NCBI GenBank assembly: GCA_938049125.1
Contig: CALICR010000122.1
Location: 1-20,852, forward strand
DNA: 20,852 nt
From: an uncultured Clostridia bacterium
GTDB taxonomy: Bacteria; Bacillota; Clostridia; Oscillospirales; Oscillospiraceae
Reading direction: 5' to 3'
The first letter of the stretch is position 1, and every line of letters starts with the position of its first letter. Positions 7,316 through 13,470 of the stretch are shown piece by piece. The notes beneath the pieces were generated by a model. It was not told the origin of the DNA. It did no database searches and worked only from the letters and a program-made list of their open reading frames with translations. Position numbers and translations under genes: made by a program.

Positions 7316-7358
7316 GCCGTCCCGCGCACCGGGGAGCCGGGCCTGAGCTGTCCTGCGC
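7308..7358 (+). repeat. Imperfect 20-base direct repeat across the DUF4349 stop codon
   Basis: The segment 7308-7327 recurs at 7339-7358 with two mismatches (gggcctgagc shared at the start), 31 bases apart. The first copy contains the TGA stop at 7313-7315. This looks like an old duplication of the gene end left in non-coding DNA. Confidence 0.7.
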
Positions 7359-7474
7359 CGGGCCGCTCCCGCGCCGTCCTCGCCGCGCACCGAGCCGAAC
7401 TCCGCCGCGGTCCGCGCGGTCCCACGCTGCGCCTCAGCCGCCGCGGCCCGGACCGCTCCCCAATCGAATTCCCG

Positions 7475-7511
7475 CCGCCTCTCTCCGCGCGAGAGAGGCG
7501 GTCTCTTCTTC
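7475..7511 (+). terminator. Intrinsic terminator after the DUF4349 gene
   Basis: A perfect 10-base stem (ccgcctctct at 7475-7484, agagaggcgg at 7492-7501) with a 7-base loop is followed by the T-rich tctcttctt. It lies 160 bases after the stop codon and just before the next promoter. Confidence 0.7.
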
Positions 7512-7521
7512 CGGCCGGGCC

Positions 7522-7550
7522 TTGCAAAGCGCCCGGCGGCGTGGTATGAT
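7522..7550 (+). promoter_or_regulatory. Sigma-A type promoter for the FakA-M-like gene
   Basis: TTGCAA (7522-7527), a 17-base spacer and TATGAT (7545-7550), with an extended TGG element before the -10. The start of transcription is expected near 7557, about 25 bases before the ATG at 7582. Confidence 0.75.
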
Positions 7551-7581
7551 CGGGGCATCGAAGGGAACAGGAGGACCTACC

Positions 7582-7833
7582 ATGCTGGAATACCGCTACG
7601 ACACCCAGCTGCTCATCGAGGGCACGGGGCTGGACGAGGACGCCGTCCACGACTACATTCAGCAGAATTTCCGCGGCGACTGCCTGCTCGTCATCGGCGA
7701 CGAGACCTGCATCAAGCTGCACTACCACACCAACGAGCCCTGGGATGTGCTGCGCTACTGCGCGGGCCTCGGCGAGATCTACGACATCGTTGTCGAGGAC
7801 ATGGACCGCCAGGCCCGCGGCCTCAAGGGCTGA
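7582..7833 (+). CDS. Stand-alone FakA middle (FakA-M) domain protein
   Basis: This 83-residue protein resembles only the middle domain of the fatty acid kinase FakA (YloV/DAK2 family). The matching blocks are the start YRYDTQLLIEG (FakA GYCTEF-like), GDCLLVIGDE (32-41), KLHYHTNEP (45-53), LGEIYDI and EDMDRQ. In FakA, a Cys in GYCTE and the two histidines of the HVHT motif form a metal site. Here both histidines are kept (H47, H49), but the Cys position is D7. No nucleotide-binding kinase domain and no FakB-binding C-terminal domain are present, so it cannot be a kinase alone. The start is set by aggagg (7569-7574 area), with the ATG at 7582; an in-frame upstream start at 7522 overlaps the promoter. 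A degV/fakB-like gene follows, after a 635-base gap. A role in FakA/FakB interaction is inference. Confidence 0.78.
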   Translation: MLEYRYDTQLLIEGTGLDEDAVHDYIQQNFRGDCLLVIGDETCIKLHYHTNEPWDVLRYCAGLGEIYDIVVEDMDRQARGLKG

Positions 7834-8181
7834 CCCGGGCGCAGAGCACCCGCCCGCGGCACGCGGGACGCCGCGGCTCCGGTCCGGGCGTGCTCCGGGC
7901 GGGGGCCGCGCGGCAGCGCACGGAGCGGCAGCCTGTGCCGGTCTCACCCGGGCCGCGGACGATCGGGAGGCCGTCCCCGGGTCATTTCGGGGTCTTTATC
8001 CGGACCGCCCCGGCGCAGCGCAGAGCCGGTCGCGCCCGTCTGCGCCTCCCCCCGGCCGCCGGGCCGGGCTGCCGCGGCGGGCTGTGCACGGCGGCGTTCG
8101 AAATCGGAGCACGGCATACGTCCGGCGGGACGCGGCGCGCCCCCCTTTGCAGGGCGGCGGGCGGGTCTCGCGTCGGGAGAG

Positions 8182-8201
8182 ACGGCGGGAGAGCCGTTTT
8201 T
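8182..8201 (+). terminator. Possible short terminator in the gene-free interval
   Basis: acggc (8182-8186) and gccgt (8193-8197) form a 5-base stem with a 6-base loop, followed by TTTT (8198-8201). The stem is short, so this is tentative. It could end readthrough from the FakA-M-like gene or a small RNA. Confidence 0.3.
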
Positions 8202-8303
8202 CGGGCGCGGCGGGCGCGGTTTCAGGGCCGTGGGGCGGGCCGAATATGGTACCTCAGTTTGTTTGGAATCTCCCTGTATTTTCTGGGTTTTCAAAGCTTT
8301 TTG

Positions 8304-8347
8304 TTCAACTCTACGATTCGTAGAGTTGGATTTTTTCAACTCTACGA
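8304..8347 (+). repeat. Three-copy hairpin repeat with two mutually exclusive stems
   Basis: caactctacga occurs at 8306-8316 and 8337-8347, and its exact inverse tcgtagagttg lies between them at 8318-8328. The first and middle copies form an 11-base perfect stem followed by gga and T6 (8331-8336), the layout of an intrinsic terminator. The middle and third copies can instead form a stem of 13 pairs (one G-T) with a TTTT loop, which would destroy the first. As DNA, the copies could equally be regulator sites upstream of the degV promoter. Confidence 0.75.
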
Positions 8348-8386
8348 AAAATTTTGCGGGTCGAGAGTGGAAATTGGAACCGTAGA

Positions 8387-8415
8387 TTGCCAGCGGCGGC
8401 GCGAACCGCTATCAT
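8387..8415 (+). promoter_or_regulatory. Sigma-A type promoter for degV-like gene
   Basis: TTGCCA (8387-8392), a 17-base spacer and TATCAT (8410-8415). Transcription should start near 8422, giving a leader of about 47 bases with a 7-base GC stem (cgccgcc 8438-8444, ggcggcg 8448-8454) right before the ribosome site aaggga. Confidence 0.7.
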
Positions 8416-8468
8416 AGAAGCATCGATCACATCACAGCGCCGCCGCGGGCGGCGGAAGGGAGCACACC

Positions 8469-9350
8469 ATGTTTCGAGTGTTTACAGACTCCGGCTCTAA
8501 CCTGCCGGCAGAGCTGCTGAAAAAGTACCAGATCGGCCTCGTGCCGCTGCGCTATACCATGGACGGCGAGGACTTCGTCTGCTTCGACCGCGCCACCGGG
8601 GCCTTCGAGGGCCACACCTATTACGAGCGGATGCGCCAGGGCGCGGACGTCAAGACCAGCATGGTCAGCGTCGGAGCCTTCGCCGACGCCTTCCGGCCCG
8701 TGCTGGCCGCCGGGGAGGATGTGCTCTACGTCGGCATGTCCAGCGGCATCAGCGGCACCTACAATGCCGCCTGTCTGGCCGCCGAGGAGCTGCGCCCCGA
8801 ATTCCCGGGACGGCGCATCGTCACCGTGGATACCCACTGCGCCTCCCTGGCCGAGGGCATCCCGGCCCTGCGGGCCGCGGAGCTGCGCGCCGAGGGCGCA
8901 AGCTTCGAGAAGGCCGCCGAGACGGCCCAGGCCATGAGCGACACCATGTGCCAGTATTTCACCGTGGCGGACCTGCGCTACCTCCAGAAGGGCGGCCGCA
9001 TCTCGGCCCTGAGCGCCAAGATCGGCAGCGTGCTTGGCATCAAGCCCATCCTCTGGGGCAACGAGCTGGGCCAGATCATCTGCATCAACAAGGTCCGCGG
9101 CGAGCGGAAGGCCTATGACGCCCTGGCCGACGCCTACGACCGCCTCTGCGCCGACCGCACCGCCCGCATCGGCATCGCCCACGCCGACAATCCCGAGGGC
9201 CTCGAGGCCCTGGTCTCTCGGCTGCGGGCCAAGGGTCTCACCGGCGAGATCCTCAGCGTCTGCTACGAGCCGGTCACCGGCTCTCACGTCGGCCCCGGCG
9301 CGGTGGCGCTTTTCTTCAACGGCATCCACCGCCACGGCCTGCCCCGCTGA
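8469..9350 (+). CDS. DegV family protein (FakB-like fatty acid binding protein)
   Basis: This 293-residue protein has full DegV/EDD family features: DSGSNLP at 7-13 (usual DSTSDLP), KTSMVS at 62-67, SSGISGTYNAA at 91-101, DLRYLQKGGRIS at 168-179, KPIL at 192-195 and GSHVGPGAVALFF at 271-283. DegV/FakB proteins bind one fatty acid in a buried pocket and present its carboxyl group to the kinase FakA. The acyl phosphate made then enters phospholipid synthesis through PlsX/PlsY. The start is set by aaggga (8456-8461), about seven bases before the ATG. It has its own promoter (8387-8415) and a strong terminator downstream. A stand-alone FakA-M-like protein is encoded upstream, but no full FakA is in the window. 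DegV paralogues are common in Firmicutes and their lipid preferences differ, so the ligand is not assigned. Confidence 0.93.
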   Translation: MFRVFTDSGSNLPAELLKKYQIGLVPLRYTMDGEDFVCFDRATGAFEGHTYYERMRQGADVKTSMVSVGAFADAFRPVLAAGEDVLYVGMSSGISGTYNAACLAAEELRPEFPGRRIVTVDTHCASLAEGIPALRAAELRAEGASFEKAAETAQAMSDTMCQYFTVADLRYLQKGGRISALSAKIGSVLGIKPILWGNELGQIICINKVRGERKAYDALADAYDRLCADRTARIGIAHADNPEGLEALVSRLRAKGLTGEILSVCYEPVTGSHVGPGAVALFFNGIHRHGLPR

Positions 9351-9363
9351 ATCCCATAAAAGC

Positions 9364-9405
9364 CGCGCCCCGGTCGAAGCGAGACCGGGGCGCGTTCTGC
9401 ATTTT
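9364..9405. terminator. Bidirectional terminator between degV-like and ywaF-like genes
   Basis: A perfect 12-base stem (cgcgccccggtc at 9364-9375, gaccggggcgcg at 9383-9394) with a 7-base loop. Plus-strand transcripts then meet ttctgcatttt; minus-strand transcripts meet gcttttatg (complement of 9354-9363). The genes converge here, so it can serve both. Confidence 0.8.
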
Positions 9406-9408
9406 GGC

Positions 9409-10116
9409 TCAGCCCTTCCGGCGGGCGCGGAGGAAGAAGGGCAGATGGAACAGCGTCACCGCCGCCGCAGCCAGGGCCACGAGACGGAAGAAATAGGCGT
9501 ACCAGCCGCTGTCCAGGTTCAGCACCGGCAGTCCCTCCATGGGCGGGCGGGTGAGATAGAAAAAATTCGTGTCGTAACCCGAGAGGGCGCTGTTGACATA
9601 GAGCATCCCGGCGGTCAGGAGCAGCAGCGTCCCGAGGTTCTGCCCGAGGACCCGGAGGCTGCCGAGGCGCGCCTGGCCGGAGCCGATCAGGTAGAGCGCA
9701 AACCAGAGCAGGCCCGCGTGGTAGACGAAGCACTGGTAGGCGTCCGGAGTCCGGAAGTCAGTGCCGTTGGTGGGGATCAGCAGGGCGCAGACGCTGCCGA
9801 GCACGCCGATGACCGCGAGGAAATTGGCGAGCCGCGCCCGGCGGCCCTCGTTCGTCCCGAAGGTCAGGTAGAACACCACGAAGAGCATGAGGCTGCACAG
9901 GTGGAGGGGCAGGCTCTTCGGGTCCAGGTGCATCCCGCCGCCGGGGCTTTCCACCAGATTGCCGAGGATCTTGCTCCCCTCGCTGAGAACGCAAATGACG
10001 GTCATGATTCCGCCCGCCTGACGGAGGGTGAGCCGCCTCCGGATGCTGAGGCCGTACAGCCCCGCCGTGAAGGCCGCGCAGAGCGCAAGCCAGATAACGT
10101 GCTCCGCTGTAAACAT
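9409..10116 (-). CDS. YwaF/TIGR02206 family membrane protein (TMEM164-like)
   Basis: This 235-residue integral membrane protein has about six or seven helices. It carries the conserved blocks of the TIGR02206/YwaF family: LPLHLCSL at 69-76 (H72, C74), YQCFVYHAGL at 127-136 (H133) and NFFYLTRPP at 184-192. The family is related to eukaryotic TMEM164, reported as a lipid acyltransferase, but no bacterial member has an assigned reaction known to me, so a lipid-related role is only a possibility. The start is set by aaaggag eight bases upstream on the minus strand. A good promoter (10170-10198) lies upstream, and an 11-base perfect palindrome (10142-10166) begins at the expected transcription start. 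It converges with the degV-like gene and shares its bidirectional terminator. Confidence 0.85.
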   Translation of the reverse strand: MFTAEHVIWLALCAAFTAGLYGLSIRRRLTLRQAGGIMTVICVLSEGSKILGNLVESPGGGMHLDPKSLPLHLCSLMLFVVFYLTFGTNEGRRARLANFLAVIGVLGSVCALLIPTNGTDFRTPDAYQCFVYHAGLLWFALYLIGSGQARLGSLRVLGQNLGTLLLLTAGMLYVNSALSGYDTNFFYLTRPPMEGLPVLNLDSGWYAYFFRLVALAAAAVTLFHLPFFLRARRKG

Positions 10117-10141
10117 GGAAAAGCTCCTTTCCGGGCTTTGT

Positions 10142-10166
10142 CGGACCCGTCCGGCGGACGGGTCCG
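10142..10166 (-). repeat. Perfect palindrome at the transcription start of the ywaF-like gene
   Basis: cggacccgtcc (10142-10152) and ggacgggtccg (10156-10166) form an 11-base perfect inverted repeat with a 3-base centre. It starts three bases downstream of the minus-strand -10 and covers the predicted +1, an operator-like position. As RNA it would be a strong 5' hairpin. No T-run follows, so it is not a terminator. Confidence 0.7.
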
Positions 10167-10169
10167 ATC

Positions 10170-10198
10170 ATCATAGCAGATTTTCGGAAAAAAGTCCA
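10170..10198 (-). promoter_or_regulatory. Sigma-A type promoter for the ywaF-like gene
   Basis: On the minus strand, TGGACT (complement of 10193-10198), a 17-base spacer and TATGAT (complement of 10170-10175), with an extended TGC before the -10. Confidence 0.7.
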
Positions 10199-10221
10199 GT
10201 CTTAAGGAATCTGATGCCGGT

Positions 10222-10250
10222 TTGATGCTGCGGTGTGCGAAGCTTATGGC
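10222..10250 (+). promoter_or_regulatory. Weak candidate promoter for the small lipoprotein gene
   Basis: TTGATG (10222-10227), a 17-base spacer and TATGGC (10245-10250). The -10 is poor. The nearby TATATT at 10259 would put +1 inside the ribosome site and is less likely. Confidence 0.3.
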
Positions 10251-10280
10251 AGATATTCTATATTACAAGGAGGAAAGACC

Positions 10281-10703
10281 ATGAAGCGAGCAAGAATCCT
10301 GCGCCGCGGGGCGGCGCTGCTGCTGGCCCTGACGCTGCTGGCGGGGCTGTGCGGCTGCGGGAACGTCTCGGAGGTCACCGTCACGCCCTGGGAATCGGAG
10401 CGCTTTTCGGACGCGGAGGTCAAGGGGGCCATCGCCGCGGCGGAGCGGTATTTCCGGAAGAATTTCGACGGCTGTACCCTGACGGAGATCACCTACGCCG
10501 GGGACGAACGGAGCGAAGCCGAGGCGGAGTACGCCGTCCGGGCCGGGGTGGACGAGGTGCTGGTGCTCACCTCCTCCTTCACCGTGGCGGAGCACGGCGC
10601 AAGCCCGGCGCTGAATCCAGGCGGGACCTACGAGGGCTACAGCTGGATCCTGGGCCGCAGCGGCCATGGACCCTGGCGGCATCTGGACCACGGCTATGGC
10701 TGA
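10281..10703 (+). CDS. Small secreted lipoprotein of unknown function
   Basis: The 140-residue protein begins with a basic n-region (KRARILRR), a leucine/alanine-rich core and a lipobox best read as LCGC with the lipidated cysteine at 26. The mature part (about 115 residues) is hydrophilic. It has a helical start (FSDAEVKGAIAAAERYF), a GCTLTEITYAG strand, a central VDEVLVLTSSF strand and an end rich in Gly, Trp and Tyr (YSWILGRSGHGPWRHLDHGYG). This layout resembles small DUF-type lipoproteins of clostridia, but I cannot name the family with confidence. The start is set by aaggagg (10267-10273), seven bases before the ATG; an in-frame ATG at 10233 lacks a ribosome site. It has no close operon partner, since the MATE gene downstream has its own promoter. 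Confidence 0.78.
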   Translation: MKRARILRRGAALLLALTLLAGLCGCGNVSEVTVTPWESERFSDAEVKGAIAAAERYFRKNFDGCTLTEITYAGDERSEAEAEYAVRAGVDEVLVLTSSFTVAEHGASPALNPGGTYEGYSWILGRSGHGPWRHLDHGYG

Positions 10704-10774
10704 GCCGCAGCCCGGCACGCCGCGCAGGTAATGATGCTTTTTAAAAACCTTCTTCGTTGTTTTTGCCATATTTC

Positions 10775-10803
10775 TTGCATTTTCGTACCCGTTTTGGTAT
10801 GAT
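10775..10803 (+). promoter_or_regulatory. Sigma-A type promoter for the MATE transporter gene
   Basis: TTGCAT (10775-10780), a 17-base spacer and TATGAT (10798-10803), with an extended TGG before the -10. The predicted +1 near 10810 leaves a leader of about 62 bases before the TTG start, including a small stem (ccgca and tgcgg within 10829-10842). Confidence 0.75.
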
Positions 10804-10871
10804 ACGATTTGTGCCTGTTTATGTGTCTCCGCACATATGCGGCGCAGACCATCAGAAAGGGACGGATCCGC

Positions 10872-12224
10872 TTGGACGAAACAACTCTGGACATGACACG
10901 CGGCAGTCCGGCGAAGCTCATCACCGCCTTTGCCATACCGGTCCTGCTGAGCCAAGTGTTCCAGCAGCTCTACAACACGGCGGATGCCCTCATCGTAGCG
11001 CGCTATCTCGGCGACGACGCGCTGGCGGCGGTCAGCTCCACGGGCAACCTCGTCTTTCTGCTCATCAGCTTCTTTGTCGGCCTGACCACCGGCGCAAGCG
11101 TCGCCATCTCCCGCTACTTCGGTGCGGGCGACCGCGTCCGGGTGTCCAGGGCCATCCACACGAATCTGCTCATGGGCGTGCTCTGCGGCCTCTTTCTGAC
11201 GGTGATTGGCATCATCTTCACGCCCACGTTCCTGCGCTGGATGGGCACGGACCCGGAGGTCCTGCCGGACGCCATCGCCTACCTTCGCTACTACTTCACC
11301 GGTATCCTCGCCGTGGTGCTCTATAACACGTGCAAGGCCATCATGAACGCCCTGGGCGACAGCAAGCGGCCGCTCTACTACCTCATCCTCTCGTCCCTCG
11401 TGAACATCGCGCTGGACCTGCTGTTCATCGGCGGCTTCCACTGGGGCGTCTGGTCCGCGGCGCTGGCCACCACCATCTCCCAGGCCGTGAGCATGGTGCT
11501 CTGCCTCATCCACCTGATGAAGCCCGGCACCATCTACCAGGTGAAGCTCCGCAGCCTCTGCCTCGACCGGGAAATGCTGGACAAGATTGTCCGCTACGGC
11601 CTGCCCGCGGGCGTGCAGAACTCGGTCATCGGCTTCGCCAACGTCATCGTCCAGTCAAACATCAACTCCTTCGGCAAGGTGGCCATGGCGGCCTGCGGCG
11701 CATACTCGAAGCTGGAGGGCTTCGCCTTCCTGCCCGTCACCAGCTACACCATGGCCCTGACCACCTACGTGAGCCAGAACCTCGGCGCGCGGGAATTTGC
11801 GCGCGCCAAGCGCGGCTCCCGCTTCGGCATCCTCTCGGCCATGATCCTGGCGGAGCTGATCGGCATCGCCATGTACCTCCTCGCGCCCCAGTTCCTCTCC
11901 GTCTTCTCGGACACGCCGGAGGTCATCGCCATGGGCGTGCGCCAGGCCCACACCATCTCGCTGTTCTACTGCCTGCTGGCCTTCTCCCACGGCGTCGCGT
12001 CCGTCTGCCGCGGTGCAGGCAAGGCCTTCGTGCCCATGGTCATCATGCTTCTGTTCTGGTGCGTGGGCCGCATCACCTACATCGAGCTCATCATGGGGTA
12101 CTCCCACGACATCCGCTACCTCTACTGGGCCTATCCCCTCACCTGGTCCCTCAGCTCCGTGGCCTACTTCATCTACTACCACTGCTCCGACTGGGTCCAC
12201 GGGTTTGAAAAGAAAAACGGGTAA
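10872..12224 (+). CDS. MATE family efflux transporter
   Basis: The protein is 450 residues from a TTG start, the usual length for MATE exporters, with about 12 hydrophobic segments in two related halves. The N-terminus shows the family pattern DMTRGSPAKLI...VLLSQVFQQLYNTADALIVARYLG. Such pumps use Na+ or H+ gradients to export cationic drugs or metabolites; the substrate here is unknown. The start choice matters. The in-frame TTG at 10872 is preceded by aaaggga at 10856-10862, while an earlier ATG at 10821 has no ribosome site and would add residues outside the family. The ATG at 10893 also lacks a ribosome site. It is monocistronic: a strong promoter lies upstream and a bidirectional terminator follows 5 bases after the stop. 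Confidence 0.92.
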   Translation: MDETTLDMTRGSPAKLITAFAIPVLLSQVFQQLYNTADALIVARYLGDDALAAVSSTGNLVFLLISFFVGLTTGASVAISRYFGAGDRVRVSRAIHTNLLMGVLCGLFLTVIGIIFTPTFLRWMGTDPEVLPDAIAYLRYYFTGILAVVLYNTCKAIMNALGDSKRPLYYLILSSLVNIALDLLFIGGFHWGVWSAALATTISQAVSMVLCLIHLMKPGTIYQVKLRSLCLDREMLDKIVRYGLPAGVQNSVIGFANVIVQSNINSFGKVAMAACGAYSKLEGFAFLPVTSYTMALTTYVSQNLGAREFARAKRGSRFGILSAMILAELIGIAMYLLAPQFLSVFSDTPEVIAMGVRQAHTISLFYCLLAFSHGVASVCRGAGKAFVPMVIMLLFWCVGRITYIELIMGYSHDIRYLYWAYPLTWSLSSVAYFIYYHCSDWVHGFEKKNG

Positions 12225-12229
12225 AAAAT

Positions 12230-12264
12230 CCCGCCGTACCGGAATGGTGCGGCGGGTCGTTTTT
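12230..12264. terminator. Bidirectional terminator between the MATE gene and mutY
   Basis: cccgccgtacc (12230-12240) and ggtgcggcggg (12246-12256) form an 11-base stem (one G-T pair) with a 5-base loop. TTTTT (12260-12264) follows on the plus strand, and the AAAAAA before the stem (12223-12228) supplies a T-run for minus-strand transcripts. Confidence 0.8.
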
Positions 12265-13319
12265 CATCCGGCGGGTGCATCCTCCGCGCCGGGGGCGCCG
12301 TCGCGGAACTGGCGGAAGGCCGTGGGCAGCGAGAGGGCGCGGTCCAGCTCCTCCGGGGCGGCCCAATGGAAGTCCCCGCCCGCGGCGGCGCAGCGGAGGT
12401 AATAGCCCGTCATGTCCCAGGTGATGTGGGTGAAGATGTGGGTGCGCCGGGCTTCGCGCTCCAGGGCCAGGGGGCGGCAGCCACAGCGCTCCGCCAGGGC
12501 CAGGGCCTCCTGGGCGCTGAGGCGGCCCGGCACGTTGGGGAACTCCCAGAGGCCCGCGAGGAGGCCCGTATCGCCCCGACGCCGGACGGCCCATTTCTCG
12601 CCGCAGCGGAGCAGGAGCACCGTCTTCTCCTCGGTGCGCCGGGGCTTTTTCTTCTCCTTGAACGGCAGCTCGCGCCAGCGGTCCCGGCCCGCGCAGGCCG
12701 CCCGCAGGGGGCAGTCCTCACAGCGCGGCGCGCCGTTCGGCAGGCAGACCGTGGCCCCCAGCTCCATGAGGGCCTGGGTGAAGTCGCCGCAGCGCCCGGC
12801 GGGGTAAATGTCCCGCAGCGCCGCCTGGACGGCCCGCTTTGTCCCGGGCGCGGTGACGGGCGACGGGTCCGCCCGCAGCCGGGCGAGGACGCGCAGCACG
12901 TTGCCGTCCACCGCAGGCTCCGGCAGGCCGAAGCAGATGGAGGCCACGGCCCCGGCGGTATAGTCCCCGACGCCGGGCAGGGCGCGGATGGACGCGTAGT
13001 CCCGGGGGAAGACACCGCCGTGGTCCGCCTCGATGACCTGGGCCGCCTTTTTGAGGTTGCGCACCCGGCTGTAGTAGCCGAGGCCCTCCCAGAGCTTGTG
13101 GAGCCGGTTGTCCTCGCAGCGGGCCAGATCGGCCACCGTGGGCAGGGCCTCCAGAAAGCGGGCATAATAGCCCCTGACGGCCTCCACCCGGGTCTGCTGG
13201 AGCATGATCTCCGACACCCAGACGTGATACGGCTCCCGGTCCCGCCGCCAGGGCAGGTCCCGGCGGTTCTCCCCGTACCAGGGCAGCAGCAGCCCGGGCA
13301 GCGCGTGCAGGTCCTCCAT
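12264..13319 (-). CDS. mutY: A/G-specific adenine glycosylase
   Basis: This 351-residue base-excision repair enzyme removes adenine mispaired with 8-oxoguanine. The N-terminal HhH-GPD domain has WVSEIMLQQTR with catalytic E37, the helix-hairpin-helix LPGVGDYTAGA (114-124), and AVDGNV with catalytic D138; both numbers equal the E. coli ones. An iron-sulfur cluster motif follows as C192, C200, C203 and C209, spaced C-x7-C-x2-C-x5-C, one residue longer in the first gap than E. coli (x6). The C-terminal part (about 225-351) is the NUDIX-like domain that reads 8-oxoG and ends near the HIFTHITW strand. The start at 13319 is supported by ggggaggg before the ATG; a longer in-frame reading from 13481 crosses the promoter region and is rejected. 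It is transcribed away from the MFS gene. Confidence 0.95.
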   Translation of the reverse strand: MEDLHALPGLLLPWYGENRRDLPWRRDREPYHVWVSEIMLQQTRVEAVRGYYARFLEALPTVADLARCEDNRLHKLWEGLGYYSRVRNLKKAAQVIEADHGGVFPRDYASIRALPGVGDYTAGAVASICFGLPEPAVDGNVLRVLARLRADPSPVTAPGTKRAVQAALRDIYPAGRCGDFTQALMELGATVCLPNGAPRCEDCPLRAACAGRDRWRELPFKEKKKPRRTEEKTVLLLRCGEKWAVRRRGDTGLLAGLWEFPNVPGRLSAQEALALAERCGCRPLALEREARRTHIFTHITWDMTGYYLRCAAAGGDFHWAAPEELDRALSLPTAFRQFRDGAPGAEDAPAG

Positions 13320-13351
13320 TGCGATCCCTCCCCTTCCGATGTTCTCCGCCC

Positions 13352-13380
13352 AGTGTACCACGCTCGGGCTGAATTTCCAA
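13352..13380 (-). promoter_or_regulatory. Sigma-A type promoter for mutY
   Basis: On the minus strand, TTGGAA (complement of 13375-13380), a 17-base spacer and TACACT (complement of 13352-13357), with an extended TGG before the -10. It is back to back with the MFS promoter at 13409-13437. Confidence 0.7.
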
Positions 13381-13408
13381 GCCCCGGCGTGATTTTTGCA
13401 AAAAGAGG

Positions 13409-13437
13409 GTGCAATTCCGGCCAAGGCGCGGTATAAT
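13409..13437 (+). promoter_or_regulatory. Promoter for the MFS transporter gene
   Basis: A perfect -10 TATAAT (13432-13437) lies 17 bases downstream of GTGCAA (13409-13414), a weak -35. The predicted start near 13444 gives a leader of about 27 bases. Confidence 0.65.
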
Positions 13438-13470
13438 GGAGCCATCGAATCATCGGACGGAGGACGACGC

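Larger units (their letters stand above)
7834..8468 (+). other. 635-base gene-free interval, GC-rich then AT-rich
   Basis: No convincing gene was found. Readings are open only because the GC content leaves few stops, and the products are Arg/Pro/Ala-rich without motifs. From 7834 to about 8240 the sequence is extremely GC-rich, with potential stems such as gagcac (7844-7849) with gtgctc (7890-7895), and ccgcggc (7854-7860) with gccgcgg (7870-7876). From about 8245 to 8385 it turns sharply AT-rich and holds the triple repeat at 8304-8347. The degV promoter and leader fill 8387-8468. The leader contains a 7-base GC hairpin (8438-8454) just before the ribosome site. Confidence 0.7.

Noticed and set aside
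5915..7558. Minus-strand open reading of 547 codons opposite the SSB-like and DUF4349 genes
   Set aside because: Composition is typical of antisense GC-rich DNA, and it spans two genes, a terminator and a promoter.
7745..8417. Two overlapping plus-strand open readings in the gene-free interval, and a minus-strand one at 7944-8339
   Set aside because: Products are Arg/Gly/Pro/Ala-rich without motifs, they lack ribosome sites, and they run into the AT-rich repeat; high GC alone explains the openness.
10809..10871. Earlier start codons for the MATE gene
   Set aside because: They lie at or just after the predicted transcription start and lack a ribosome site; TTG at 10872 has one and gives the normal length.
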